From Hymenolepis diminuta (Eukaryota > Platyhelminthes > Cestoda > Cyclophyllidea > Hymenolepididae), in assembly GCA_900708905.1 (NCBI GenBank), contig CAADRB010000018.1, forward strand, positions 1,063,668 through 1,127,667: DNA of 64,000 nt, in the 5' to 3' direction. Shown here in pieces: positions 13,701 through 25,800 of the stretch. Under the pieces are notes generated by a model. The model searched no databases and was not told the origin of the DNA. It saw only the letters and a program-made list of their open reading frames with translations. Position numbers and translations under genes: made by a program. Numbering within the stretch: position 1 is the stretch's first letter; each line of letters begins with the position of its first letter.

Positions 13701-14324
13701 ATCTGGTAATTGCAAGGTGAGATTTAATTTCATTTTTGATGGTCTATTAGATTTATAATTCCTCCGAATCTACAATCAGCGGATGCCTACGGTCAGTTCT
13801 TTTGGACCATGCTGCCAGATTCAACTTCTTATTGTGGTAAGCAAATTCAAATATAATATTCATATGCTAGGTGAGAAAAAAGAGGAAGTATTGCTTTCCT
13901 ATGGATTATATTTTCAACCGAATACTTTAAAGGATCTCCACTCGGAGGCCTTGTCTCGGACACAGCATATGAAAATCAGGTCAGAGGAGATGAATAACTT
14001 TTTCGTTGGATATCGACAACTAAGCGAGGAGGAACTAGATCTTTATGATAAAAACAATCGTCCATCAATTCCATATCCTTTCACATATCAAATTAACAAT
14101 ACTGCTACTGTTTCAGTTGGTATACCTTCGTGTCTTTATCTTGATTCGAAGGGTAGTGAGTGGCAAACGGATGGTTGCAGGGTTAGATTATTCTCTAAAT
14201 TAACTTAAAAGTTAGTTATTGAAATGCCTTTACTTGAACGGTTCTATTTTTCTCTTAGGTAATACCCTCAATAAACAGGAATGAAATTTCATGTGAATGC
14301 GATCATCTGTCACAATTTTCATGA
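7798..14324 (+). CDS. Polycystin-1/PKDREJ-like ectodomain ending at a GPS motif
   Basis: Exons read: 7798-7842, 7883-8072, 8108-8287, 8330-8565, 8600-8899, 9453-9667, 9733-9893, 10019-10177, 10212-10372, 11650-11821, 11889-11932, 12376-12631, 12705-12795, 12873-12935, 13060-13281 (or from 13085), 13320-13469, 13520-13716, 13751-13836, 13871-14181, 14259-14324; roughly 1100 codons. The first exon is hydrophobic (IAFVLISFLSQLISQ), like the end of a signal peptide; the start codon was not found. The middle is a Cys-bearing REJ-like region, followed by the Leu/Ser/Asn-rich linker usual before polycystin GPS domains (ISETVQTISSQLTRLL), then NAFDYF, FQLHPSD and IARFIIPPNLQ blocks. The GPS follows: CLYLD, W6, GC, CECDHLSQF. 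The stop comes four residues after the HL/S site, so no transmembrane channel is encoded. In the family the ectodomain is a receptor in cilia or on sperm. Family assignment is strong; the junctions 12631/12705 and 12935/13060 do not keep frame as drawn. Confidence 0.75.
8566..8599 (+). other. 34-nt micro-intron
   Basis: The donor GTATGA contains an in-frame TGA, so reading through is impossible. Splicing to the AG at 8598-8599 restores a 100-codon open exon in phase 0. Similar micro-introns in this gene are 7843-7882 (40 nt), 8073-8107 (35), 8288-8329 (42), 13282-13319 (38), 13717-13750 (34) and 13837-13870 (34). Confidence 0.6.
9384..9428 (+). repeat. Short tandem repeat in a polycystin-like intron
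   Basis: AATATCTTCACT occurs twice head to tail and is followed by a degenerate third copy (AATATTTACACT), just before the exon at 9453. Confidence 0.6.
10178..10211 (+). other. 34-nt GC-AG micro-intron
   Basis: The donor reads TATG/GCAAGT and the acceptor ttttatttttag. Removing it keeps the frame (GGA, Gly) from exon 10019-10177 into 10212-10372, whereas reading through leads to a stop near 10258. GCAAGT is the usual strong consensus of the minor GC-AG class. Confidence 0.6.
14161..14324 (+). other. GPS (GPCR proteolysis site) motif followed at once by the stop codon
   Basis: The motif is split over the last two exons. It starts with Cys-Leu-Tyr-Leu-Asp just before this interval, continues as EWQTDGCR up to the splice at 14181, and ends as ISCECDHLSQFS and TGA at 14322-14324. 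All four expected cysteines, the Trp and the His-Leu-Ser cleavage tripeptide are present. In GAIN/GPS proteins, cleavage falls between Leu and Ser/Thr; here that would leave a four-residue C-terminal fragment. Confidence 0.75.
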
Positions 14325-14396
14325 ATAAATTGACAAAAATTATTTTGAATCGGATTTAAATCCGAAATTCTATTTCTGCCATGTTTTCAGAATAAA
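14324..14396 (+). other. Poly(A) signals after the polycystin-like gene
   Basis: One AATAAA (14324-14329) overlaps the last base of the stop codon and a second lies at 14391-14396. Early polyadenylation would make the short GPS-terminated product the natural end of the transcript. Confidence 0.4.
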
Positions 14397-16878
14397 TATG
14401 TACTCATCACTATTATTGTTACCTATGGAAAAGCAAAAGACTGATCGTTTATTAATGTAAATAAAAGGGATTTTTTAAGAATTTATGAGAAATAAGAGAT
14501 AAAAAAATCGTGTTTTATTTGACAACTCGTTCATAAGTTGTAGTTTAATTGCGTCAAGTTCTAACTATTTTTAAATTCAAATATTCCAACTTGGTTTCTA
14601 GAACACTTGCTGGGTTTCTGCACGTCATGCTTTAAATCGGCTGAATTAATTGAGTGGCTAGCCAAGCCAAAGTTATTATGAGATTATTATCAAACCACTA
14701 AATATATTTCGGAGATTATTTACAGAAGTTTCACTAAATTTTAAGAATCCGTGCCAAGAGATGGACTGTAGACGTTATTTGACATATATCTCTATTAATT
14801 TAACAGGGAAGCCAAATCCTGAATATTGTAGTTTTTCAGGCTCTAAAAGACGGATATTATCGGATTTGGTTTTTTGAGAGCATATAATGAAAGAATAGAC
14901 TTAAAGTCATTAAGAATGACGCCATGAAAAGTTCGTTTTGTGAAATTTATTTCTCAAGTCTCATAATAAACATCTAGATAGTTATTCTCATCCTTTTTCT
15001 CAAAGTAGAACATTTTGATAAATTACTTGTTCAAGTCACTGTACAAAAATTATATGAAGTATATGATAAACAGTCAATATTTTCGCCATATCATGATGAA
15101 TGCTACTTAGATAATTCAGTAGAGTATTTACTTGGTATATTGTTGGGATTTTTCATCGCTAACACTGCGTGAATGGATTGAAATAGTCTCATTTATCTAT
15201 CTTCTCTTTAACTGGGTTGCTCACTTTCTTACTGACAATAAATAACTGCTAATTACTTAAATTCCTGGATCACGCATGAAATTTTCCATAAGTAGATGAG
15301 ATCAAAAAAATATTTAACAATAAACTGAAATGACATTAATAAACAAATGTCTTCATCATTTTGGGTCATTATATAAATAAAAGCACAAACATAGAAAGAA
15401 AGAGTATTTATCTTTGCAGACTAATCCAGTAGAAGTGCGTAATATTTGTTACGTTCGCTTTGAAAAACAGGGATAAACTCATACGTAAGTCTGCTTATTA
15501 AATCAGAATTCCGTCGATTAATTGGCAACCTTATCTCTTCAGCTGAATGCTGTTTTCTTTTTAAAAATTCATTTCGGTGTATTAGAGACTGAATGATTAA
15601 ACTTATAATCCATATCTTCAGCCACTGTCAGTTTCATCGGTCACTTCAAAAAAACTTTTGAATTTGCAGAGGTGTAATATTTTCTTCAAAACATACTTTA
15701 CGAAAATACCAATATATTACCGCGTGTTGCTATCTAATCATTGTATTTTAACATTATAACTAGAGCGTTTTTCTTAACCCTCTCAATCTTTCTATATTGG
15801 CTTAAACACTACTGCAGTACGTAGCTTTAATGGACACAGAAATCAGATGATACTTATGTATTAATAATAAAGCCAACGCCTTAAAATTTCGTGCAGATGT
15901 TCTCATGGCCTTTCTTTTATGTTTTAAAATTTTTTTCCTATTAAATCTTATTAGGGGTGTATGAATGTTCCACTTCTAATATTAATTCTTCCAGCGAAAT
16001 TGTAGGTTTACGTTACCCTGATATGCTCCAATCTTCAGTTCATTTTGAATTTTCTAATAGGACTTCGTATTCACGGATTTATTTGCCCATTTAGGTCAAT
16101 AGAAAGAATTATGTATTTTGTGGCATTCCTTCTGCTAACTAGAATAAAGCCGCTTATTGAATACTGCCAGTTTAACAATTCCCGCATTATTAATCTTGAA
16201 AGAGGCTGGGCACACCTATATAATATGATAATAGAAATAGTGTCAGAGAACATCCGGCCAGAATCTTCAAAACTGAAAAAAAGAAAAAAAACAGAGAGTG
16301 GAATTGCTTTTCCATTTAAGGATCCACCGTTATTTTTTTCGTGACGTCCAACAGATTATTATCTTATGCTAAAACCTCTGACTAAATTTTTCGCTGAATG
16401 ACAACAGCTACTAACAAACATCAGAAGTCAGGGAGGGAATCAAGAGACTAAAAATTGAATATATGCCAAAGAGGCTGAAAAAGAACAGGAAGAAACCATC
16501 AGTGAGGTAGAAAACAGGATAGAATCATGAATTGGGAGTCTAACTGCCGATTTTTGAAAATGAAGTGATTTAACTTTCTAGGCATTCTTTGATTGTATCT
16601 AATGCGACAGAAGGAGGAGTGTTCTAAATAAATCTTTAAGAACTTATAATAGCCCTCACTAAAACGACAGGTTAGCGAGTGAAGACGATATGAACAATTG
16701 GATTTATTGGCGAACAATTGAAAGAGCTAGAGGGATTCAGCGAGCTATAGAAACTTAAGGTTATTTTGATGAATTGGAGATAGTGGCGATCGTATTCCAG
16801 TGGTGATGTGAGTGGGTAATTGTTTGCAGATATGATTCATGTAGGTCAGAGGATAAAGAAAAGTATTGAAATAATTTT
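14397..16878. other. Gene-poor stretch with isolated exon-like signals
   Basis: It contains exon-like blocks at 15421-15484 (acceptor tctttgcag, donor GTAAGT, no open frame through it, so at best untranslated) and 15622-15671 (see the candidate gene). A 99-codon open frame at 16045-16344 is followed by scattered short charged stretches, such as AKEAEKEQEE near 16470-16490, in changing frames. That may be decayed coding sequence, but nothing recognisable. Confidence 0.3.
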
Positions 16879-19800
16879 AGCTCACCGCAGATTGCCTAGA
16901 ACTGACCACTTAAAATTCATATGGGCAGTTTAACGCTTCAAATATTGTACTACCTGGGCAGTTATGATAGTCCTGAAGTGGAGCTTGAAGTCACATCAGG
17001 CAATTAAGCGTTCAAAGTTCTGCGGTGAGCTCATAGAAACCCCTTATTCAGGTCAGGTCAGTTGCTGGTCGCGTCACAGATGTAAACTTTTAAAAAGATT
17101 AACAAATATGTTGTACTGAAAAAATTTTAATTAATTGTATCGCTGCAATTTTTTAGAAAAATATCCGATATATTAAACGGGATGCATGCATCCCACTGAG
17201 TAGCCTTTATGCTCAAAGACTATTAGGAAATTATTTATTCTTGCATTGAATATTCTTCTTAACTATTTAAGACTGCAACCGCCATCATACTAATTTCTCT
17301 CAATTTTACCCAGTGTCCATATAAATAATTTATATTCTTCGTCGGCAATTTCCCATGTGATGGATTTAGAACAGTCTGTTTGAGTAGAGAAAAAATTATG
17401 TTCAAACACTTGGTTCTATTTTTTTCTTTTAAAAGCTATAATATGTTCGTTTTTTGCATAAATATGCTTAAAACTCATCACCAACGGTTAAATTTAACAT
17501 TCTTGGCAAATAGATTGTATATTTTATGTTATTTTATTGCTATTCCAGTTTGCCTTGAGTAAACTCTAATGAGATCTGCTATTTTAAAATCATGTAAACT
17601 AGAATCATTCTGGTATCTGGCTGTTGGAAAATGGTATCACCTAAAAGTTTTTAACCCCAAAGATGGAAATCTTTAAAACTTGCACAGGCTAGATGTACGC
17701 TTTTCTGTACATTTAGCCTAACCTGAACTGAATGAGTCTAAGGTGCTAAGATTGAATAAAATCCTTTACTGTTGTTGACCAACATCATTTAAAATTATAC
17801 GGATCAGTCTTGAAATCTAACCGCCAGCCGATCGCTCTCAATAACTTCAAGGAATCGCGACTGAAGCTAAGCACGAAGCTCAGATTAAATAATAAAATCA
17901 CCCACTTTAATCTTTTACTTTCCAAATATTTTATTGAACGTAATTTACCTCGACCCACATTATACCATTGATATAACCTTTTGTACATGTGAACTAAATA
18001 GTAACAAATAGGAAATTATAAATAATCAATAATGCGCAATTATCACAAAGCATGAAATGCTTTTAGATAAATAAATTCTAATACTCTCTGTAAAATTCAG
18101 TTTTTGATAGATCTGATTTTAAAAAATGACAAAATAAGTTCAAACATTTTATCTCAGATGTAGAATACATCAGTTCAATCTTTGATAATGATTAAATTAT
18201 GAATACTCTCCTTCATAGTTTACATTTGTTTGTAGGAGAAAAGAGTAAACTGGAATTTGATTCAAACGTCCTCCTATGAAATAAAATTTAAGAGAGTAGT
18301 TCTATATTTGCAGATTTATTATCATTTTTACTCCTATTGAAAACCACAGAAAATTATATTTTTCTGAGAATTAAAACAGTCCCTTATCTCACCTTGAGTA
18401 CTTATAATCTTAATAATAATAAAGAAATATGTTTTGCAATTCTGGGAGCATACCTTACTTTTCAAATCTGCAGATGACTTACTGAATGTGATGCCATTTT
18501 AACTCACTCAAACGATACACCAGGGGGATCAGCCTTACTGGAAGTAGACATCATTTGGCAACAAACACTTCATTCTCATAGATTATCTCATTTCCCTTAT
18601 TGTGAACACATCCCATTCTTTGAAAACGTCCATTTTTATCCCACAAAATAGTTATAACTAAGCCTACTTTCCATCATGAAACCCTCAATCAATGCCATAG
18701 TTATTGTTACTACTACAGAACCGTGTGAATGAGGTTGGATTGAGAGGAGGACATAAAAATCGTAAAGACATTGTTGATTTTCAGATTTACCTACTTATTA
18801 TCGTTGCATTAATTAAACAATCGCAACGCATATGTAACTGTACACTTTAGTTCATGCTAGATGATTTGAATAAAGCAGAAATATCTATTTGATTTTATGC
18901 ATTTTTCTATTAAGTAAAGCGTTGGTCAGGCATTAACATTGCGTGACTTCAAATCCTTCCAGTCAGCGTTTGAAATAATGAAAATCTCTCAAAAATTTAG
19001 CAAATTATTTCGTGCTGGATTGAGCGGAATGATATTTTACTTATTTATAGTTTTATCACAGGTTCTTTTATGTTTGAAAATTAAATAAATGAGACAATAT
19101 TCAGTAGAGGTAAGTGTAGTGAATATTTTAGGCCATTGACACTTAGTTTTAATTAAATAAGGGGTCTACTTGACTGTTCTAATTTCTAGGGAGTAAGAGT
19201 AAATAAATTACAACATTCATTAAATCAGGCGTTCGTATCAAATGGTCGTTAACTTGTAAAAAAGCAAAATTATGAAACTTCGATCCTGAAAGAAAAATTT
19301 GTATACATATTTCAAGGGTTACTTGGAGCCTCTTTGTCTGACAGATATGAGTATCCTAATCATTGCAAAAGCGCTTCTCGTGGTTGGATCAGCAAATGTG
19401 TTAAAATGGTTGGATACCAATTATAAAGAGCCAAAAAGGCAAAATCAAAAGATGCAAAAACATAGCATTTTTGCACAGATTTGCCGTAAAATGGAAGGTT
19501 AAATAAAAAGCAATTTTAAACTTGCTTTTTAGACCCAATTGATGATATAGAGCTAAGTAATTATTATATTGCCTTTAAAAATTAGCCTGAAATAGAATAC
19601 AAACATTGATTAAAGGAAAATGAAATCGATATCGGAATACTATTTGATAAAACACTTTAAATAAGCTCAGTTGTAAGGCAGATTCTTTGTTGGACAGATT
19701 GATTTAGAGGGAAATTTATTATGTTGCTTTGTACACAGAGTAAGTGTTTATTAATATTTCAACGTTTATTTTTTAAAAAAACCTGAACTCCGTAAAACGC

Positions 19801-22800
19801 TAATGTGCAAATCAAATTCTATCGTAAGTAAATTTGCGTAGAAATGCCAACCATCATATTTAAATGTTTTTCCCAACTTTGTCTTTCTATCCATCGTGTG
19901 GCAGTATTGATGGAAAGCATACTCGTATAGTTTTGGTGGCATAAACAAATTTTATGACACCCCGTTAATAGAATTGGCCCCTTAAGTATTGGAAATTTTA
20001 GATAATTCTTCCTTTATTGCATTAACTCATGAATTAAGTCCCTTTATTGCCATATGACTAGTTAATTTAATGGCTAATTCATCCTGATTACTATATTCTA
20101 TTCATATCCATGCTAAAGGCAGCGGATGTCAATCAGCACCTGATGATTGGAAACAATAAAATCGCGATGACAACATCCGCTGCCAGTTTGGATGGGTGTA
20201 CGTGTATTTGCACAGAGATACCTAAACAGATACCAATCATTACCTGGAGATATCCACGACCAGAAGTATCTGGCCTCTTACGAGGAAATGTTTATAAATA
20301 AACCCAATCTTTATCAACAAATTAGGATGACTTTTCCAACCTCCTCTGAACTGTTCTAGCGATCTGACTTAGACCTTTGATGTTGCATCACATCGTAGAG
20401 TGGTCACGTCCATAATATCAAACTGGCATTATATCAACCTATATAAGTATCTTTTTGTATTAATTAATATAAAGAAGTCCTTTTGAGCTACAAGTGGATA
20501 TATACTGGTATATATGTTATATTATTGACGGTGCACCGTTTTGACATTATGACTGAATTATCTAAACAAATTTCCAATTTTTTAATTCTTGTCATATTTA
20601 TGAAGATATAGAGAATGTATGGCTTTGCCTTCCAGATTTAATTACTCCAGGAAATGGGATAGGAGATAAAAAGGTCACTGATTTTTAATAATTTGCTTCC
20701 GTGTATTTCTATTTTTATCGTTATTATTTCCTTCTATGCCAACTCTCACCTGATATTTTCTTTTATAAAAAAATGTTTCACTGAATTTTATTTAATTTAC
20801 CTTCAATTTAGCTTTTAGATATTCCAATATAGCATTATTTTTCTAATTTTAATTGAAAAAATAAAATTATTTTTAATTTAATAAGTGTTCAAATCAATCT
20901 ATTTTAGCACATTATATGAACTAATTTTATACCTGTTACTGTGTAATAGAAAGATTTCCCAAATATATAAATGTTAAAACTGACAATGCGACAAATTTTG
21001 TAAGTTTTGATCATGGAAAAAATTGAATGGGGAAATAACAAATAAATTATATGAGACCTGAAATGGATGAGGACGTCAAAAAAAATCAATCGGTGAAATA
21101 AAAAAATCAAGGATCTTACTGTTTTAATTCCGAAAGCCCTAGGTTATACTCTTTCAGTTAAAGGGTATAGAACTTGCGCAGCGTCCTTTGTTTGAATACC
21201 ACCATCTGACCACCTGTTTTATGGATGAGATTATGTCGACGGGATACAAGCCTTGTTGACTTTTCGACCAAGACTCCTCCATTTATTTTTCTCTTCTTAC
21301 AGTCAAAAACAGACAGAGAGGACTAGAAACTGTGTCCGAACAAAACAGAGGTAAGTAGAATTTGCTTAGAGCCTTACAATTCCAAATTTGGAAAAATACT
21401 CTCTACGCGTCTTATTGAAATTGAATAGTAAAAAATATAGGTTTTTCATATAAAATTTGATTTTGAGCTCAACATGATCTTAAAATTTAATAAAGAATAC
21501 GGATGATCTAATTTTTGCGGCCCTTTTACTAACACTTGTTTCCCATTAAGCGAGTTCGCTTTACTGATATGTATATATGTCAAACAACTGAATCGTTTTG
21601 GGAGACCTGGTTAGACCTGTGCTATTCCAATTAGTTGCTGAATAAAAATTCTTTAGTAAATAATAGTGCACATATTTTAAATAAGACTCTTGAAATTAAA
21701 CGCAAGATTCATTTGTCTTACTAGACCTAATTCCGCTTTAGACAAAAGTAACTCATTTATTGATTCTAGAGTCTGGAGAGTCAGATATAAAATGGAAGTC
21801 TGGAAATCGATCTCAATGGCGAAAGTTGCTCAACTGATCAAATGAAGCATTTTTGAGTTAATCGAAAATATGCGCCTCAGTTAAAATAATCAATTAGCAA
21901 TACTGCCACATTGATGATAATCACCTGGCTGCAATAATTGACGTTTGTTCTCTTCCGTCTTGACAATATGAAATATGTTTAAACAAATGCAGGGAGAAAA
22001 ATATTGTTTAATATAGAAAGTGTTGATAAGTTACTTAAATCTACACAAAATAAATTGCTAAATTTGACATCGAATGTACAAGCCGAACGAGAAAAAATAT
22101 AGATAACGTTATTAAATAGACAAGAATAGGATTGAATCCTAGTATTTTGGTTTAAAAAAATTAAAACTCTCTTCTAAATGGAAGAAGTCAGCGGTGTTCC
22201 CCTAATTCTAAAATATTTCAACCTAAATATTTGAGAAAGACTTAAATCCTATTCAGTATAAAATTATCCATAAAGTTTTCCTTTCGATTCACTTCAACAC
22301 ATCTTTTTAACGGAGCACTGAATAATTGAGAAGTCCTAATCTCATTTGTAGAGATTATGTGGCCATAGATCCGCATGTTCGAATAGCATACACTATATAA
22401 TATTTATAAATAAAAGGGTTTGCAGTTGTTATTGAACAGACTGACCCCTTAAAGGCATGTTTTGTATTATTTAATGGGCTTGCATATATGTATATGTATA
22501 TCTGCAGAAATATATGTCTAAGTATATTTTATCATTTAGGTCACTGAGCAACTAAAAAAACCTTTTAAAACATTTAACCTTAGTATATGAAAATCAAAAG
22601 GTTTAAATTTTTAATTCTTGAATCATATGTAAACATACAGCGGAAAAATGGTTTTAAATGAGGTCGAAATTTTTTTGTCACCATATTTTAAAATTTTAAG
22701 GGTTTGCTTTCATTTATAAAACTAGTGGTCTTTAAAATTTGCATGGTAATGTAATCCGTTCTATTATATAGGTCCACATTGTTTGGTTTCATGTTTGTCC

Positions 22801-25800
22801 CACTAAATATCTGTCGCACTTTAAATCTTAATGATTTTTCATATAATAAATAACAGTTTTAATGACGCAGTGCCAGTAATAAAACGTTTTTATTTTTTGT
22901 CTAACATATTTATTTAAAATAACAGACCACCCGATAGAAATAAATAGATTGAAAATTAAAGCATTTGGACCTACGTCAGTAGAATTATGCACCTTTCTCA
23001 ACTAATTTAATTATTTATGAACATATTTTTGAAGCACTAAAATAATATAGCTTTAGCTGCTACAGCTAATGGGTATTGAGCAGGGTCATTTTCAAAATAA
23101 ACTGATTTTAGCGAAAGCCTGCAAAACAAATCTGAAATTCGGCGTGTCTACGGGAACATCTCGTACTGCTTACTGGTAGTTATCCAAACTAAATGCAGTG
23201 CATTTGCCCATTCAATTCTAACACCATTGTTTCTATCAAACACCTTTTAACTCTTATGCCTGCTTTATCCAAATTGCAATAGTAATTTTACTGGCTGCTC
23301 ATTAAGTTAACGAAGAACACATACCAATCACTTAAACCCAACACGTTTTATTTAATTGTATACATATATTTAACTATAATCGCTTTCATTCTGCCTTGAC
23401 GATTATGCATTGGTGCAAAATTTTAATTTCATGCTAAATTTTCTTCTTCCCTAAATTTAATATGATAGAAATTTAGTTGATACTGTTAATAATTTATGTC
23501 TTGATATAAAACCTTCAAGTAGGGATAGCGGAAATATTTGGGTTAAAGAGACATCAAATTTTACTCAGATTGTGCACTTTAAGTTACACTGCAGTAGAAG
23601 GATTAAACTATGGGAGCAAGATAAAATGTCTTGACTAGATCACAAGATGTGGGTAATTTAATTTAAAATTGCCAGAGTGAAGATATATGAATTTGAAAGG
23701 AAAGATAAATTATTTGAATTCGAGAACATTACTGGGGCTTTCAAATGGTCTAAAATGTGTATGCTTTAAGAGTTGAAAGTTCATTGAAGTTAGAATCATA
23801 TTAGTAAATCCAACATTTTGACGAGAAAAGATATTGAAATGGTGACCTTACAATGAAATTCTCAAGTGACTGTATCAAGGCTTAAAGAAGAATAGAAAGT
23901 ATTTCTATGAACTTTGAAGAGCAAGTTTAAAATGTGTCAAACAAAAAGAAATTGTGATGGTTTAAAAATATAGAAATGGGAAACTATTTGCATTAGAAAT
24001 AATGAAGTAGTGCTCAAAGACTGGATGAAGATGTGTTGGGAATTAGTTTTAAATACTGATAAATAGGATCTTCTAAGTTAAAAATCAAGTTAAGAATCAA
24101 AGTTAAAGACCGTAAATTACATCAACTATATGTCTGCTAGCTATGAAGATAAAGATTTGCAATAAATACAAATATTTGAAAATGTTAATTTACGTCAATT
24201 GACTTTTAAAAGTCTCTTCAGTAATTTTCATTTCTAATTCTCGGCTCAATTTTCCTGAATGTCTAAAGGAAAGTGAGTACCATTCACAACTCCTGCTTCT
24301 GAGAATTATTCACATTTCAGCAATAGAATTTCTACATAATACATTCGCTTCCATTAGATAAGCAAAATATAGAAAGTTTCATATATTGCCATCCGAGTTG
24401 ATTTTTGAAAAAATTAAATTTATTTTTTGAACAAATGGTTGCAATATCAGTAGAAAAACCGCTTTGAATTCCTACACTGCGACTAATTAAAAAAGAAATT
24501 ATTTTATTATCTTGACTACTTCTAACTGAAGTTTTTATGAGAGGCCTGTAAAAATGTCTGCTTATTTATAAATGCGGAATTTCTTTTTATATTCGGGTGA
24601 GCAGATGCACTACTTAAAGTTTGAATGCGGTGGTCAGATTTAGTCCCTAGGTGTGAGGATATTTACTTCTTCAGTACTCAGTTCAGATGAATATGCGCTG
24701 TTAATTTAACTGCTTTTTCAAAGTTTCTCTGCCCATTACATCTAAGATCTGCGGTCTCTCCTATATTTTTATGGTTTAATTATTCTCCTTATGTTCAAGA
24801 TGATTTATTGCAAACGAGCTATAGACATATAATTATGGTGAATCTATCGAAATTTTTTAGTAAGATATAAGCAAAAATAGGTTTCTAATAAACAACGGAA
24901 TACTTAGCCCACTGAAAAAATACTGCGAAGGCAGTTCCCAGTAATGTCATTTCCATCATCTAAAATTAAACTCCAACGTAGTATAGGCTATCTTTAGGAC
25001 TTTAGAGGAAGTAAAGTATTTTTAAATTTTGCTATGGTCTTCTGAAAAATTTTGATAAATGCATTTGAAGGTAACGATCATTCAGCATTTCAAAAGGGTA
25101 AATGTTGAGATATGTAAAATCTTCTGGGTGTTTTATTAGGACATCTTCGATTTATTTGAATTTTACTTACTCTTTTAAAAATATAAAAAAATGTTTCAGG
25201 TGAATAGAAATATCCCAATTTATTTAAAAGTTTTAATCGTGGGGATAAACTTATGAAAAAAGGAAACCCTTCCAATAAAGTATGAAACAAATAGGAACCT
25301 AGAAGAAGTAGGCATTGAAACCAGGTGTTTTAATTTACTACGTAATATTCTTTTGTTCAAATCTCGTGATTTGACTTCAGATTCATAAGCGTGATTGTAT
25401 CCACGATTTTCGTACCTTTTGAGGTTTAGACAATAACCCAATTATCAATAAACTTGAAAAGTTTTCTTTGAAATTATTTTGAAATGGGAAAGCTTGAAAA
25501 ACCAAAGTCGATAGGAATTGCATAAAAATTTTAATAATAGCTGTGAAAAAATCATGTCAGTCTATTATTTCACCATTTAATAAATGTCAAATAAAAAGAG
25601 AGCAGATTAAATAATTAATTTTGCAAAAATGTAGACAAACTTTCTGTTACTTTTAAATATGAGCTCTCCATCCCTGGTTTAAATGTGATTTGTTGAATAA
25701 ATTGCATTTCAGCCCCTAAAATCTTACAAGCTAGGCATTAATGTAGTAATTGTAAATGCTTTAAATTACGCTTTTATTTACCTCGAGAATCTTTTTAGTG

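Noticed and set aside
16045..16344. 99-codon open frame with a Lys-rich tail
   Set aside because: No recognisable domain and no clear splice or poly(A) context; mentioned only as possible decayed coding DNA.
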